From assembly GCF_014648495.1 (NCBI RefSeq), contig NZ_BMRF01000017.1:62001-126000 (forward strand): DNA of 64,000 nucleotides. The letters are read 5' to 3'. Shown here piece after piece: positions 46,912 through 55,774 of this stretch. The position numbers were made by a program, and so were the translations under genes. Numbering within the stretch: the stretch's first letter is position 1; each line of letters opens with the position of its first letter. The DNA is from Actinomadura cremea. Lineage in GTDB: Bacteria; Actinomycetota; Actinomycetes; Streptosporangiales; Streptosporangiaceae. The notes under the pieces were generated by a model. It saw nothing but the letters and a program-made list of their open reading frames with translations. It was not told the DNA's origin and made no database searches.

Positions 46912-48963
46912 ATGCCGAGCAGATGGCAGAAGCCCTTCACGGTCTTCCAGACGAATCTCCAGGAAGTCGATGCCACCATGGACGTCGAGGCCGCGCTCGA
47001 CGTCATCGAGGACCACGGCGCGGACACCTGGCTGGTCAACGCCGGCGGGATCGTCGCGTTCTATCCGACCGACCTGCCGTTCCACGTACGGAACCCCTTC
47101 CTCGCCGGCCGTCCTTCCGGGGACCTGCTGGGCGACGCCGTGACCGCCGCCGAGCGGCGGGGCGTCCAGGTGATCGCGCGACTGGACCTCTCCAAGGTCG
47201 CCGCCGCGGTCGCCGCCGAGCACCCCGAGTGGCTGTTCCGCTCGGCCACCGGAGAGCCGCAGATCTACAACGCGCTCTCCAGCACGTGCCCGGCGGGGGC
47301 GTATTACCAGGAACGCGCGCTGGAGATTCTGGACGAGATCCTCGACCGGTACGCCGTCGGCGGCTTCTTCGTCAACTGGTTCAATTTCAACGAGCGCGAC
47401 TACAGTGAAGTCGTCCACGGCATCTGTCACTGCGCCTCGTGCGCCGAACGGTTCGCCGAGTTCAGCGACGGTCGGGCACTCCCCGAGGCACACGAGACCG
47501 CCGACCTTCCCCTGTGGCTGCGCTACACCGCCGCCACGCTGGGAGAGCTCGGGCGAAAGTACACCGACCACGTGGCGTCGCGTGACCGCGACCTCGCGCT
47601 CATCCTGTCCAAGGGCGCTCCGGTGCTCTACTGCGAGGGCAACAACGCCTTCCGGCACATGCCCGGCAGGGAGCTGTGGCCCCATGCGACCGCCGAGGCG
47701 GTGAGCGCCCACATGTCGTCCCGGCCGGAAGCACCGCTCGTCCTCAACGCGGCCGCGCACGTCGATTCGACGTATCGCATGGGCGCGGAGCAGCCCGAAC
47801 ACGTCGCCCAGCACCTGATCCAGGCGATCGCGCGCGGCGGGAACCCCTCGACCTACATCCTCGGCGCACCGGGACGGCTGCCGATGACGAGCGTTTCGCT
47901 GGCCCGGCACGTGACACGGTTCCACCGCGAGCAGCACGGTCTCTACGCGTCGTTGCGGCCGGCCGCGACGATCGCGCTGGTGCGGGCGGGGGCCGGGCGC
48001 GGCGGCCACGCGGCCCGCCTCGGGCCCCTCGAGGAGTTCCGCGGGGTGTACCAGTCGCTGCAGGAAAGGCACCTGCCCTTCGACGTGCTCGGGCTCCGCG
48101 ACCTGGCGACGATGGACATCGACGGTCAGCTGGACCGTTACCGGCTCATCGTGCTGCCCGACGTCGGAGCCCTCGGAGCCGAAGCGTCCAGGACGTTGGA
48201 CGCGTTCGTCGAACGTGGCGGGAACCTGCTCACCACCGGCGGCAGTGGAACCACGCCGGAGGGCGGCGTGGAACTGGCGGCGAGTCCGGCGGCGCGCCGT
48301 ATCGGCGCCCGCATGTCCGGCAAGGAGGTGTGGTCGACGTACGCCACTCTGCACGAGCAGCCGCACGCCGACGAGAACCGGTTCGTGGGCTCGGTCGTCC
48401 CGGTGTACGGAAGCAACGCCCGTTACGTCTGGAAGCCGGGCAGCGACAAGTCGGGTTCCATGCTCGCCCGGGCCCCGTGGGGTCCGCCGGAGCTGAGCTA
48501 CGGTCACGCTCCCAGTGGCGACCCGGCGGTCGCCTCGATCCGATACGGATCCGGCGTGTCGTCCATGATCACGTGGACCGTCGGCCGCACGTACCGGGAG
48601 TTCGCCAAGACCGAGATCCGCGAGCACTTGCTGAGCGTGGTGGAGCCGCTGGCGGACGTCCGGGTCGAGGCGTCACTGCCCGAGCAGGTCGAGCTCGTTC
48701 TGGGCCGAGACGATGAGGGCCATGTGGTGCACCTGCTCAACCAGACGGGGGTACGACGGCGCTCGTTCGGCCCGCACGTGCCCGTCGGGAACGGCCACCT
48801 GGTGCTGCACCACGCGACCGGGGACGAATCGGCCACCTCGCTGGTGACCCGTCGCAAGCTCAGCACACGAGTGGAGGGGCGTGCCCTCGTCATCGATCTT
48901 CCCGTCATAGACCTGTTCGATGTGATCAGCATTCGCTCGGCAACGGTGCGGGAAAACGTGTGA
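46912..48963 (+). CDS. GHL6-like putative glycoside hydrolase with beta-galactosidase-type trimerisation domain
   Basis: A roughly 683-residue cytoplasmic protein. The N-terminal TIM-barrel-like part (DTWLVNAGGIVAFYPTDLPF, GVQVIARLDLSKVAAAVAAE, YQERALEILDEILDRYAVGG, FFVNWFNFNERDYSEVVHGI) matches my memory of hypothetical glycosyl hydrolase family 6 (PF14871). A CHCASCAERF motif follows (residue about 185) that could bind metal. The middle (FDVLGLRDLATMDIDGQLDR, YRLIVLPDVGALGAEASRTL) is like the GATase-like trimerisation domain of GH42. A C-terminal beta domain ends DLPVIDLFDVISIRS. No enzyme activity is established for the family that I know of. TTG 46867, overlapping the previous stop, is an alternative start. 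Confidence 0.72.
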   Translation: MPSRWQKPFTVFQTNLQEVDATMDVEAALDVIEDHGADTWLVNAGGIVAFYPTDLPFHVRNPFLAGRPSGDLLGDAVTAAERRGVQVIARLDLSKVAAAVAAEHPEWLFRSATGEPQIYNALSSTCPAGAYYQERALEILDEILDRYAVGGFFVNWFNFNERDYSEVVHGICHCASCAERFAEFSDGRALPEAHETADLPLWLRYTAATLGELGRKYTDHVASRDRDLALILSKGAPVLYCEGNNAFRHMPGRELWPHATAEAVSAHMSSRPEAPLVLNAAAHVDSTYRMGAEQPEHVAQHLIQAIARGGNPSTYILGAPGRLPMTSVSLARHVTRFHREQHGLYASLRPAATIALVRAGAGRGGHAARLGPLEEFRGVYQSLQERHLPFDVLGLRDLATMDIDGQLDRYRLIVLPDVGALGAEASRTLDAFVERGGNLLTTGGSGTTPEGGVELAASPAARRIGARMSGKEVWSTYATLHEQPHADENRFVGSVVPVYGSNARYVWKPGSDKSGSMLARAPWGPPELSYGHAPSGDPAVASIRYGSGVSSMITWTVGRTYREFAKTEIREHLLSVVEPLADVRVEASLPEQVELVLGRDDEGHVVHLLNQTGVRRRSFGPHVPVGNGHLVLHHATGDESATSLVTRRKLSTRVEGRALVIDLPVIDLFDVISIRSATVRENV

Positions 48964-49258
48964 GGGGCGCTACCTCCTGACGCAGGGCCTTTGAGCGCCC
49001 TGGATCACTAGGTTCGGAGTGCGAGGCGCCGTGGCCAGGTCACGGTACCGGCGCGGCGCCGTGACGCCCGGGGAGCGGCATCGGCCGCACGGTACGGCTC
49101 GCGGACCCGCCGCGGTGGGCGAGCACGGCGAAGCCGTTCACGCCGGCCTTCCGGCACCCGGATCCCGGTGGTCTGCAGGGCGAGCACCAGGCCGATCGCG
49201 AATCGTCCCCGTCTCCAGTCGTTGAAAATGGCGTTCTCGAGCGATGGAGACAACATAT

Positions 49259-49300
49259 GGCAACTGCTTGCCGCCACGCACAAAGCAAACGTCTGATGGG
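49259..49300 (+). promoter_or_regulatory. Promoter of binding protein copy 2 with operator site C
   Basis: GGCAA-CTGC-TTGCC (49259-49272) overlaps the -35 TTGCCG (49268-49273, reading TTGCCG); TCTGAT follows after 18 bases (49292-49297). The layout and the conserved ACGTCTGATG equal those of copy 1. The rest of 48964-49258 shows no gene. Confidence 0.72.
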
Positions 49301-49363
49301 GCGCGTAACCCAGGCGCAACATCCCGTCCACACGACGGTCCTCCAGACGAAGGAACCCCCACG

Positions 49364-50896
49364 ATGCGCATTCGACCAACCGGCTGGAGACTGGCCCTCA
49401 CCACGGTGGCAGTGGCCGCGGTGCTGACGACGGCGTCGTGCGGCGCTTCCGCCGAGCAGTCGTCGGCGGACGCCACGACGCTGTCCCTCGCCGTCCAGGG
49501 CGCCCCCAACTCGTTCGACCCCGCGCATCTCGTCGACGGAACGCAGTCCTACGTCTGGAGCGCGGTCTACGACACCCTGCTCCTCGTCGACAACAAGGGC
49601 GAGCTCAAGCCGAACGCCGCGGAGAGCTGGAACTACTCCGACGACGGGAAGACGCTCACCCTGAAGCTGCGGCGGGGCATGACCTTCAGCAGCGGCGCCC
49701 CGGTGACCTCGGCCGCGGTGAAGGCGACGCTCGAGCGGACGATGTCGACGCCCGGTCCGAACCAGTTCAGATTGTCGGCGGTCGAGACGGTCGAGACGCC
49801 GGACGAACGCACGGTCGCCCTCCGACTGAAGGAACCGGACGGGGCGCTGCCGCACTCCCTGGCGACGGCGGTCGGCGTGATCGGCGACCCGAAGACCCTG
49901 GAGGCCGAGCGGACGGCGCTGAACCCGGTCGCTTCGGGCCCCTACGTCCTGGACGAGTCGACGGTCAACGGCTCGGAGTACGTCCTGAAGAAGCGGGACG
50001 ACTACTGGAACGCGAAGGCCTACCCGTTCGAGACCGTCGAGGTCCGCGTGATCCAGGACCGCACGGCCACCGTCAACGCGCTGCAGTCGGGCGAACTGAA
50101 CGCGGCGAGCGTCGAGGTCACGCACGTCGACCGGCTCAAGGCCGCGGGGTTCGACACGAAGTTCATCGACGCCGAGGCCGTGGGGACGCTGTCCCTCGCC
50201 GACCGGAACGGCGAAGTGCTCAAGCCTCTCGGGGACGAGCGGGTGCGCCGCGCGATCAACATGGCGTTCGACCGCGACAAGATCGTGCAGCAGTTGCTGC
50301 GCGGAGCCGGCAAGCCGACGCGGCAGCTCTTCAACCCCAAGGGCGACGCGTACGATCCCGCTCTCGAGAAGGCGTACTCCCACGACCCCGCGGCCGCGAG
50401 GAAGCTCATGGCCGAGGCCGGATACGCGGACGGGTTCGCGGTCCACATGCCGAGCCTGTTCTTCACCAAGCCGTTCGAGCCCACGATCACCCAGTCGCTC
50501 GCGGAGATCGGGATCAGGGTCACGTGGGACCCGACGCCCCCGCAGAACAGTGTCTCGGCGATCGCGTCGGAGAAGTACGGGATGTTCGTCATGGTCGAGG
50601 GGTTCAACGACACCCCCAGCGAGGTGAAGGACTACCTCGCCCCCAACGGTCCCAAGAACGTCTTCGACTCCACGGACCCCGAGCTCGACGAGCTCTTCGA
50701 CCGGGTGAACGCCGAGCAGGACCCCGCGAAGGCGGCCGAGCTGTACAAGCGGATCAACGCCTTCACGGTCGAGCACGCCTGGGCCGCGCCGATCTTCTAC
50801 AGCGGGCGTCACTGGGTGACCGACGACGGCGTCGAGTTCCTCGGCGACGGGTCGAACACGTTCCCCACCATCCGGGCGTTCGGCGTCTCCGGCTAG
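49364..50896 (+). CDS. Family-5 (DppA/OppA-type) substrate-binding lipoprotein, copy 2
   Basis: A 510-residue extracellular lipoprotein: signal LALTTVAVAAVLTTASC with lipobox TTASC, then NSFDPAHLVDGTQSYVWSAV, ESWNYSDDGKTLTLKLRRGM, SGPYVLDESTVNGSEYVLKK and RRAINMAFDRDKIVQQLLRG. Family-5 proteins bind peptides, but also nickel, and oligosaccharides such as cellobiose in Thermotoga and actinomycetes. Three glycosidase genes in the same operon favour a glycoside ligand. ATG 49364 follows AAGGA. A hairpin after the stop may keep its level above that of the permeases. Confidence 0.9.
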   Translation: MRIRPTGWRLALTTVAVAAVLTTASCGASAEQSSADATTLSLAVQGAPNSFDPAHLVDGTQSYVWSAVYDTLLLVDNKGELKPNAAESWNYSDDGKTLTLKLRRGMTFSSGAPVTSAAVKATLERTMSTPGPNQFRLSAVETVETPDERTVALRLKEPDGALPHSLATAVGVIGDPKTLEAERTALNPVASGPYVLDESTVNGSEYVLKKRDDYWNAKAYPFETVEVRVIQDRTATVNALQSGELNAASVEVTHVDRLKAAGFDTKFIDAEAVGTLSLADRNGEVLKPLGDERVRRAINMAFDRDKIVQQLLRGAGKPTRQLFNPKGDAYDPALEKAYSHDPAAARKLMAEAGYADGFAVHMPSLFFTKPFEPTITQSLAEIGIRVTWDPTPPQNSVSAIASEKYGMFVMVEGFNDTPSEVKDYLAPNGPKNVFDSTDPELDELFDRVNAEQDPAKAAELYKRINAFTVEHAWAAPIFYSGRHWVTDDGVEFLGDGSNTFPTIRAFGVSG

Positions 50897-50898
50897 CC

Positions 50899-50922
50899 CC
50901 GGACGCCGCGGGCGGCGTCCGG
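50899..50922 (+). terminator. Intercistronic hairpin after binding protein copy 2
   Basis: CCGGACGCC (50899-50907) pairs with 50914-50922 around a 6-base loop, 3 bases after the stop and 41 before the permease ATG. It could be a partial terminator or mRNA-stabilising stem that raises binding-protein output over membrane subunits. Confidence 0.5.
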
Positions 50923-50962
50923 CCGCACGCGGCGTCCGCCCACCCCGAAGGAGACCCCTCTC

Positions 50963-51904
50963 ATGTTCCTGTACGCACTGCGGCGGGCGGCCACCGGCCT
51001 GGTGCTCGCGGTGCTGGTCACACTGATCACCTACCTGCTGCTGAGCCTGTCCTTCGACGACATCGTCCGTGGCAGGCTCGGTCCCGCGGCCACCCCCGAG
51101 TCCGTCCGGGCGATGAAGACGGACCTGGGCCTGGACCGCCCGGTGATCGTCCAGTACCTCGACTGGCTGTCCCACACCGTTCGGGGCGACTTCGGCACCT
51201 CCTACTTCACGAGCGAACCCGTCGGGCCCGCGGTGGCCGCCCGGCTCAGCGTGACGATGTCGATAGTGGTCGTGGCGCTGATCGTCACGATCGTCGTCAG
51301 CGTCGCGCTCGGGGTGCTCGCGGCGACCCGCGGCGGCGCCGTGGACCGGCTGGCCCAGAGCGCCTCGCTCACCGGCTACCTGCTGCCCAACCTGCTGATC
51401 GCGATCGTGCTGGTCGTCGTCCTGGCGATCAACCTGAGACTGCTGCCGGCCACCGGGTTCACGCCCGTCACCGAGAGTCCGGCGCGCTGGGCGGCGTCGA
51501 TCGTCATCCCGGTGATCGCGCTGGTGGTGTCCGCCGTGGCGTCGCTGACCGCGCAGGTCCGCGGGTCGATGATCGACGAGTTGCGCCGGGACTACGTCCG
51601 GACGCTGCGGACGCGCGGCATCGCGACCCGCTCGATCGTCCTGCGGCACGCGCTGCGCAACGCGGCGGGGCCCGCGCTGACCGTGCTGTCGTTCGAGTTC
51701 ATCGGGATGCTGGGCGGCGCGCTCGTCATCGAGACGGTGTTCGCGTTGCCGGGCTTCGGCACGTACGCGTTCGACGCGTCGCTGCAGGGCGACGTCCCGA
51801 TCATCATGGGCGTCAGCGTGTTCGCCGTCCTCATGGTGGTGGGCGTGAACCTCACCGTCGACCTCGTGAACGGCTGGCTCAACCCGAAGGCGAGGGTCCA
51901 TTGA
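50963..51904 (+). CDS. Dpp/Opp-type ABC permease, DppB-like
   Basis: A 313-residue inner-membrane protein with the DppB layout: N-terminal transmembrane helix LVLAVLVTLITYLLLSLSFD, the DPP_OPP N-terminal motif LGLDRPVIVQYLDWLSHTVR, GDFGTSYFTSEPVGPAVAAR, and the coupling region DYVRTLRTRGIATRSIVLRH ahead of ALRNAAGPALTVLSFEF. It is followed without a gap by a fused permease-ATPase; the stops and starts overlap as TTGA. Confidence 0.9.
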   Translation: MFLYALRRAATGLVLAVLVTLITYLLLSLSFDDIVRGRLGPAATPESVRAMKTDLGLDRPVIVQYLDWLSHTVRGDFGTSYFTSEPVGPAVAARLSVTMSIVVVALIVTIVVSVALGVLAATRGGAVDRLAQSASLTGYLLPNLLIAIVLVVVLAINLRLLPATGFTPVTESPARWAASIVIPVIALVVSAVASLTAQVRGSMIDELRRDYVRTLRTRGIATRSIVLRHALRNAAGPALTVLSFEFIGMLGGALVIETVFALPGFGTYAFDASLQGDVPIIMGVSVFAVLMVVGVNLTVDLVNGWLNPKARVH

Positions 51905-53721
51905 GCACGGATGCACCGAACGGGACCGGCGTGACCGGCGCGGCGCCGCCCCGCCGCAGGTCGGCGGCCCGGCGGCTGCTGCGGGACCCGCAGGCCGTCG
52001 TCACCGCCGGGCTGCTGCTGGTCATCGTCGTCCTCGGCCTGCTGGCCCCGCTGCTGGCCGGGCACGGACCGAACGAGGCGGCGCTCGACGCGATCAACGC
52101 CGATCCCGGGACGCCCGGGTATCCGCTGGGCGGCGACGGCAGCGGCCGCGACATCTTCGCCAGGCTGCTCCACTCGATCAACACGAGCCTCGTGTCGGCG
52201 CTCATCGCGGCGAGCATCGCGCTCGCCATCGGCGTCACGGCCGGGCTGGTCGGCGGGTACTTCGAGCGGCGGGTCCGGGGCGTCACCGAGTGGGTGTTCA
52301 GCCTCATCATGACGCTGCCGGGCCTGCTGCTGCTCATCGTGCTGATGCCGGTGACCGGCGGCGACTACCGGACGACGATGGCGATCTTCGGGGTGCTGCT
52401 GTCGCCGGGCATCTACCGGCTGGTGCGCAACCTGGTCGTCGGGGTGAAGAACGAGACGTACGTGGACGCCGCGCGCGTCTCCGGGCTGACGGCACCGCGC
52501 ATCCTCGGACGGCACGTGCTGGTCGCCGTCCGGGGCCCGGTCGTCATCGCGGCCGCGTTCCTCGCGGGGTCGGCGATCACCCTGCAGTCCGGGCTGGCGT
52601 TCCTCGGCGTCGGGTCGAGCGCCGCCCCGAGCTTCGGGGCGATGATCGCCGAGGGCTTCCTGAACCTGTACGAGGAGCCGCTGCAGTTCGTCTGGCCGAG
52701 CGCGCTGCTCGGGATCATCAACGCCGCGCTGGTGCTGTTCGGCAACGCCCTGCGCGACACGCTCCAGGGCGCGCAGCCGAAGCCGTCCAAGATCGTCCGA
52801 GCCGGGCACGGGGCGGCGGCGCCCGCGGACGCAGGCCCGGCGGCCGCCGGGCTGCTGACGGTCGAGGACCTCGCGATCGCCTACCCCACGCCGTCGGGCG
52901 AGCTGGAGGAGGTCGTCTGCGGGGTCACGCTGAGCCTGTCCTCCGGGGAGACGCTCGGGCTGGTCGGCGAGTCGGGTTCGGGGAAGACGCAGACGGCGTT
53001 CGCGGTGCTCGGCGTGCTGCCCGCGGAGGCCGTCGTCACCCGCGGCTCGATCCGGCTGGACGGGCGGGAACTGCTGGGCCTCCGCGAAAGCGAGCTGCGC
53101 GACGTCCGCGGCCGGTCGATCGCGTACGTCCCGCAGGAGCCGATGTCGAACCTCGACCCGTCGTTCACCGTGGGCGCGCAGCTCGTCGAGGGCGTCCGCG
53201 CGGCGGCGACGTCCCGGATCTCGCGGCGGGACGCCCGCGCGCGGGTGCTCGCACTGCTGAAGCGGGTCGGCATCCCCGACCCGGAGCGGACGTTCCGGTC
53301 GTACCCGCACCAGATCTCCGGCGGGATGGCGCAGCGCGTGCTCATCGCGGGCGCGGTCGCCAGCCGCCCGATCCTGCTGATCGCGGACGAGCCGACGACC
53401 GCCCTGGACGTGACCGTGCAGGCGGAGATCCTCGACCTGCTGCGCGACCTGGAGAAGGAGTTGAACATGGCCGTGCTGCTGGTCACCCACGACTTCGGGG
53501 TGGTCGCCGACATCTGCGACCGGGTCGCGGTGATGCGGCACGGCGAGATCGTCGAGACCGGAACCACCGCCGGGCTCTTCGGCGACCCGCGGCACGCCTA
53601 CACGCGGATGCTGCTCGACTCGATCCCGGGCGGCGCCGGCCGGTCCGATCCGCCGCCCGGCGAGACCGCCGGGCGCACCGCGCGTCCGTCCGGTGAGGCC
53701 GTCGCGAAGGAGGCGCGATGA
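51901..53721 (+). CDS. Fused Dpp-type permease (DppC) and ATPase (DppD)
   Basis: A single 606-residue polypeptide. Residues 1-300 are a DppC-like permease (GDGSGRDIFARLLHSINTSL, YVDAARVSGLTAPRILGRHV, SGLAFLGVGSSAAPSFGAMI). After an Ala/Pro linker near 300-320 the ATPase follows: Walker A LVGESGSGKTQTAFAVLGVL, Q-loop IAYVPQEPMSNLDPSFTV, signature ISGGMAQRVLIAGAV, Walker B ILLIADEPTTALDVTVQAEI, switch His VTHDFGVVADICD. There is no stop or frameshift between the halves. The start is TTG 51901 in TTGA overlap. Such permease/ATPase fusions are known in actinobacterial peptide-type importers. Confidence 0.9.
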   Translation: MSTDAPNGTGVTGAAPPRRRSAARRLLRDPQAVVTAGLLLVIVVLGLLAPLLAGHGPNEAALDAINADPGTPGYPLGGDGSGRDIFARLLHSINTSLVSALIAASIALAIGVTAGLVGGYFERRVRGVTEWVFSLIMTLPGLLLLIVLMPVTGGDYRTTMAIFGVLLSPGIYRLVRNLVVGVKNETYVDAARVSGLTAPRILGRHVLVAVRGPVVIAAAFLAGSAITLQSGLAFLGVGSSAAPSFGAMIAEGFLNLYEEPLQFVWPSALLGIINAALVLFGNALRDTLQGAQPKPSKIVRAGHGAAAPADAGPAAAGLLTVEDLAIAYPTPSGELEEVVCGVTLSLSSGETLGLVGESGSGKTQTAFAVLGVLPAEAVVTRGSIRLDGRELLGLRESELRDVRGRSIAYVPQEPMSNLDPSFTVGAQLVEGVRAAATSRISRRDARARVLALLKRVGIPDPERTFRSYPHQISGGMAQRVLIAGAVASRPILLIADEPTTALDVTVQAEILDLLRDLEKELNMAVLLVTHDFGVVADICDRVAVMRHGEIVETGTTAGLFGDPRHAYTRMLLDSIPGGAGRSDPPPGETAGRTARPSGEAVAKEAR

Positions 53722-54569
53722 CGGCGCCGCTCCTCGACGTGGACGGCCTGCGCGTCGCCTACCCCGGACGGGGCTTCCGGGCGCGCCCGGTGGAGGTGCT
53801 GCACGGCGTGTCCCTGACGGTCGGCGAAGGCGAGACGCTCGGCGTCGTCGGCGAGTCCGGGTCCGGCAAGACGACGATCGGACGCGCCGTCCTCGGCCTC
53901 GTGAAGCCGAGCGGCGGCCGCGTACGCTTCCGGGGCCGGGACGTCACGCACGCGTCGGCGCGGGAGCGCCGGGCGCTCGCCCGCGACCTGCAGGTGGTGT
54001 TCCAGGACCCGTACGGTTCGCTGAACCCGGCCCTGACGGTCGGCGACATCCTGAGCGAACCGCTGGTGGTGCAGGGCGCCTCCCCCAGGGACGCGCGGGC
54101 TCGGGTGCGCGCGCTGCTGGACCAGGTGGGGCTGCCGGCGAACGCCCCGGAGCGGCTCCCCCGCGAGTTCAGCGGCGGGCAGCGCCAGCGCGTCGCGATC
54201 GCCCGCGCCCTCGCCCCGGAGCCGCGCCTGATCGTCTGCGACGAGCCCGTGTCGGCCCTGGACCTGTCGACGCAGGCGCGGGTGCTCGACCTGTTCATCG
54301 ACATCCAGCGGCGCACCGGCGTCGCCTACCTGTTCGTGTCGCACGACCTCGCGGTCGTCCGGCACGTGAGCCACCGGGTGAGCGTGGTGTACCGGGGAGA
54401 CATCGTCGAGACCGGCCCGGCGGGTGCGGTCACCTCGGAGCCCGAGCACCCCTACACCCGCCGGCTCCTGCTGGCCGCGCCCGTCGCGGACCCGGACGAG
54501 CAGGCACGGCGGCGCGCGGAGCGGCGACGCCTCCAGGACACCGAGATCGGACAAGGAGCCCGCGGATGA
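53718..54569 (+). CDS. Dpp-type ABC ATPase, DppF-like
   Basis: A 283-residue ATPase: Walker A VVGESGSGKTTIGRAVLGLV, Q-loop QVVFQDPYGSLNPALTVGDI, signature FSGGQRQRVAIARALA, Walker B LIVCDEPVSALDLSTQARVL, switch VSHDLAVVRHVSHRV, and a C-terminal HPYTRRLLLAAPVADPDEQA. It is ATGA-coupled to the fused gene and to the GH1 gene that follows, completing one DppBCDF-type importer. Confidence 0.9.
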   Translation: MTAPLLDVDGLRVAYPGRGFRARPVEVLHGVSLTVGEGETLGVVGESGSGKTTIGRAVLGLVKPSGGRVRFRGRDVTHASARERRALARDLQVVFQDPYGSLNPALTVGDILSEPLVVQGASPRDARARVRALLDQVGLPANAPERLPREFSGGQRQRVAIARALAPEPRLIVCDEPVSALDLSTQARVLDLFIDIQRRTGVAYLFVSHDLAVVRHVSHRVSVVYRGDIVETGPAGAVTSEPEHPYTRRLLLAAPVADPDEQARRRAERRRLQDTEIGQGARG

Positions 54570-55774
54570 CCCGGCCCGTTCCCGGTTTCCTCTGGGGCGC
54601 GGCCACGGCCCCGCACCAGGTGGAGGGCAACAACGTCAACAGCGACTGGTGGCTGCGCGAGGAACGCGTCCCGGGGATGGAGCGCAGCGGGGACGCCTGC
54701 GACGGCTACCACCGCTACGCCGAGGACATGCGCCTGCTCGCCGGCGCGGGCCTGAACGCCTACCGGTTCGGCATCGAGTGGGCGCGCATCGAGCCGAGCC
54801 CCGGCCGGTTCTCCCGCGCGGAACTGGCGCACTACCGCCGGATGATCGACACCGCGCTCGACCTCGGGCTGAAGCCCGTCGTCACCCTGCACCACTTCAC
54901 GCACCCGCGCTGGTTCGCCGAGGAGGGCGGCTGGACGGGCGACGCGGGGATCGAGCGGTTCGAGGCGTACGTCCGGGCGGCGTGCGACGTCCTCGACGGC
55001 GTCGAGTGGGTCTGCACGATCAACGAGCCGAACATGCTCGCGCTCATGGTCGGGATGAGCCGGGCCGCGCGGGCGGCGGCCGGGACGGGCGCCACGAAGA
55101 AGTGGATGAGCCCGACGGTCGAGGGCGCCGCGCGTCCCGTCCTGCCCGACCCGGACCCGGAGGTCGGGCGGCGGCTGGCCGACGCGCACCACGCCGCCCG
55201 CGCGGTCCTGGCGAAGCACACGGACGCGAAGGTCGGCTGGACGGTCGCCAACCAGGCGCTCACCGCCACCCCCGGGAACGAGGCGCGGCTCCGCGAGATC
55301 CGGTACGTCCGCGAGGACCTGTACCTGGAGGCCGCGCGCGGCGACGACTTCGTCGGCGTGCAGTCGTACTCCGGCCAGGCCGTGGACGAGAACGGCATCG
55401 TCCCCCACCCGCAGGGCCCGGACACCACGCTGACCGGCAACGCCTACCGGCCGGACGCGCTGGGCATCGCCGTCCGGCACACCTGGGACGTGACGGGCGG
55501 AGTGCCCATCGTCGTCACCGAGAACGGGATCGCGACCGCCGACGACGAACGCCGCATCGCCTACACCTCGGAGGCGCTCCGGCACCTGTTCGACGCGATC
55601 GACGACGGCGTCGACGTCCGCGGATACCTCCACTGGAGCGCGCTCGACAATTTCGAGTGGGGGCACTGGACGCCGACGTTCGGGCTCATCGCGGTCGACC
55701 GCGAGACGTTCGAGCGGCGTCCCAAACCGAGCCTCGCCCGGCTCGGGGAGGTCGCCCGGCGCGGACGTCCGTGA
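54566..55774 (+). CDS. GH1 family beta-glycosidase
   Basis: A 402-residue cytoplasmic GH1 enzyme without signal peptide. The acid/base Glu154 lies in VCTINEPN and the nucleophile Glu319 in PIVVTENGIATADD; YLHWSALDNFEWGHWTPTFG is the usual C-terminal sugar-binding motif (W and E contacts). Substrate could be beta-glucosides, beta-galactosides or related glycosides entering through the Dpp-type importer. It overlaps both neighbours by 4 bases, so expression is tightly coupled to the transporter and MFS carrier. Confidence 0.92.
   Translation: MTRPVPGFLWGAATAPHQVEGNNVNSDWWLREERVPGMERSGDACDGYHRYAEDMRLLAGAGLNAYRFGIEWARIEPSPGRFSRAELAHYRRMIDTALDLGLKPVVTLHHFTHPRWFAEEGGWTGDAGIERFEAYVRAACDVLDGVEWVCTINEPNMLALMVGMSRAARAAAGTGATKKWMSPTVEGAARPVLPDPDPEVGRRLADAHHAARAVLAKHTDAKVGWTVANQALTATPGNEARLREIRYVREDLYLEAARGDDFVGVQSYSGQAVDENGIVPHPQGPDTTLTGNAYRPDALGIAVRHTWDVTGGVPIVVTENGIATADDERRIAYTSEALRHLFDAIDDGVDVRGYLHWSALDNFEWGHWTPTFGLIAVDRETFERRPKPSLARLGEVARRGRP

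Noticed and set aside
51592-53595. Long minus-strand frame opposite the DppCD fusion
   Set aside because: Composition is shadow-like (repeated RRRD, QQ, GHR) and no family motif is visible, whereas the plus strand has Walker and signature motifs.
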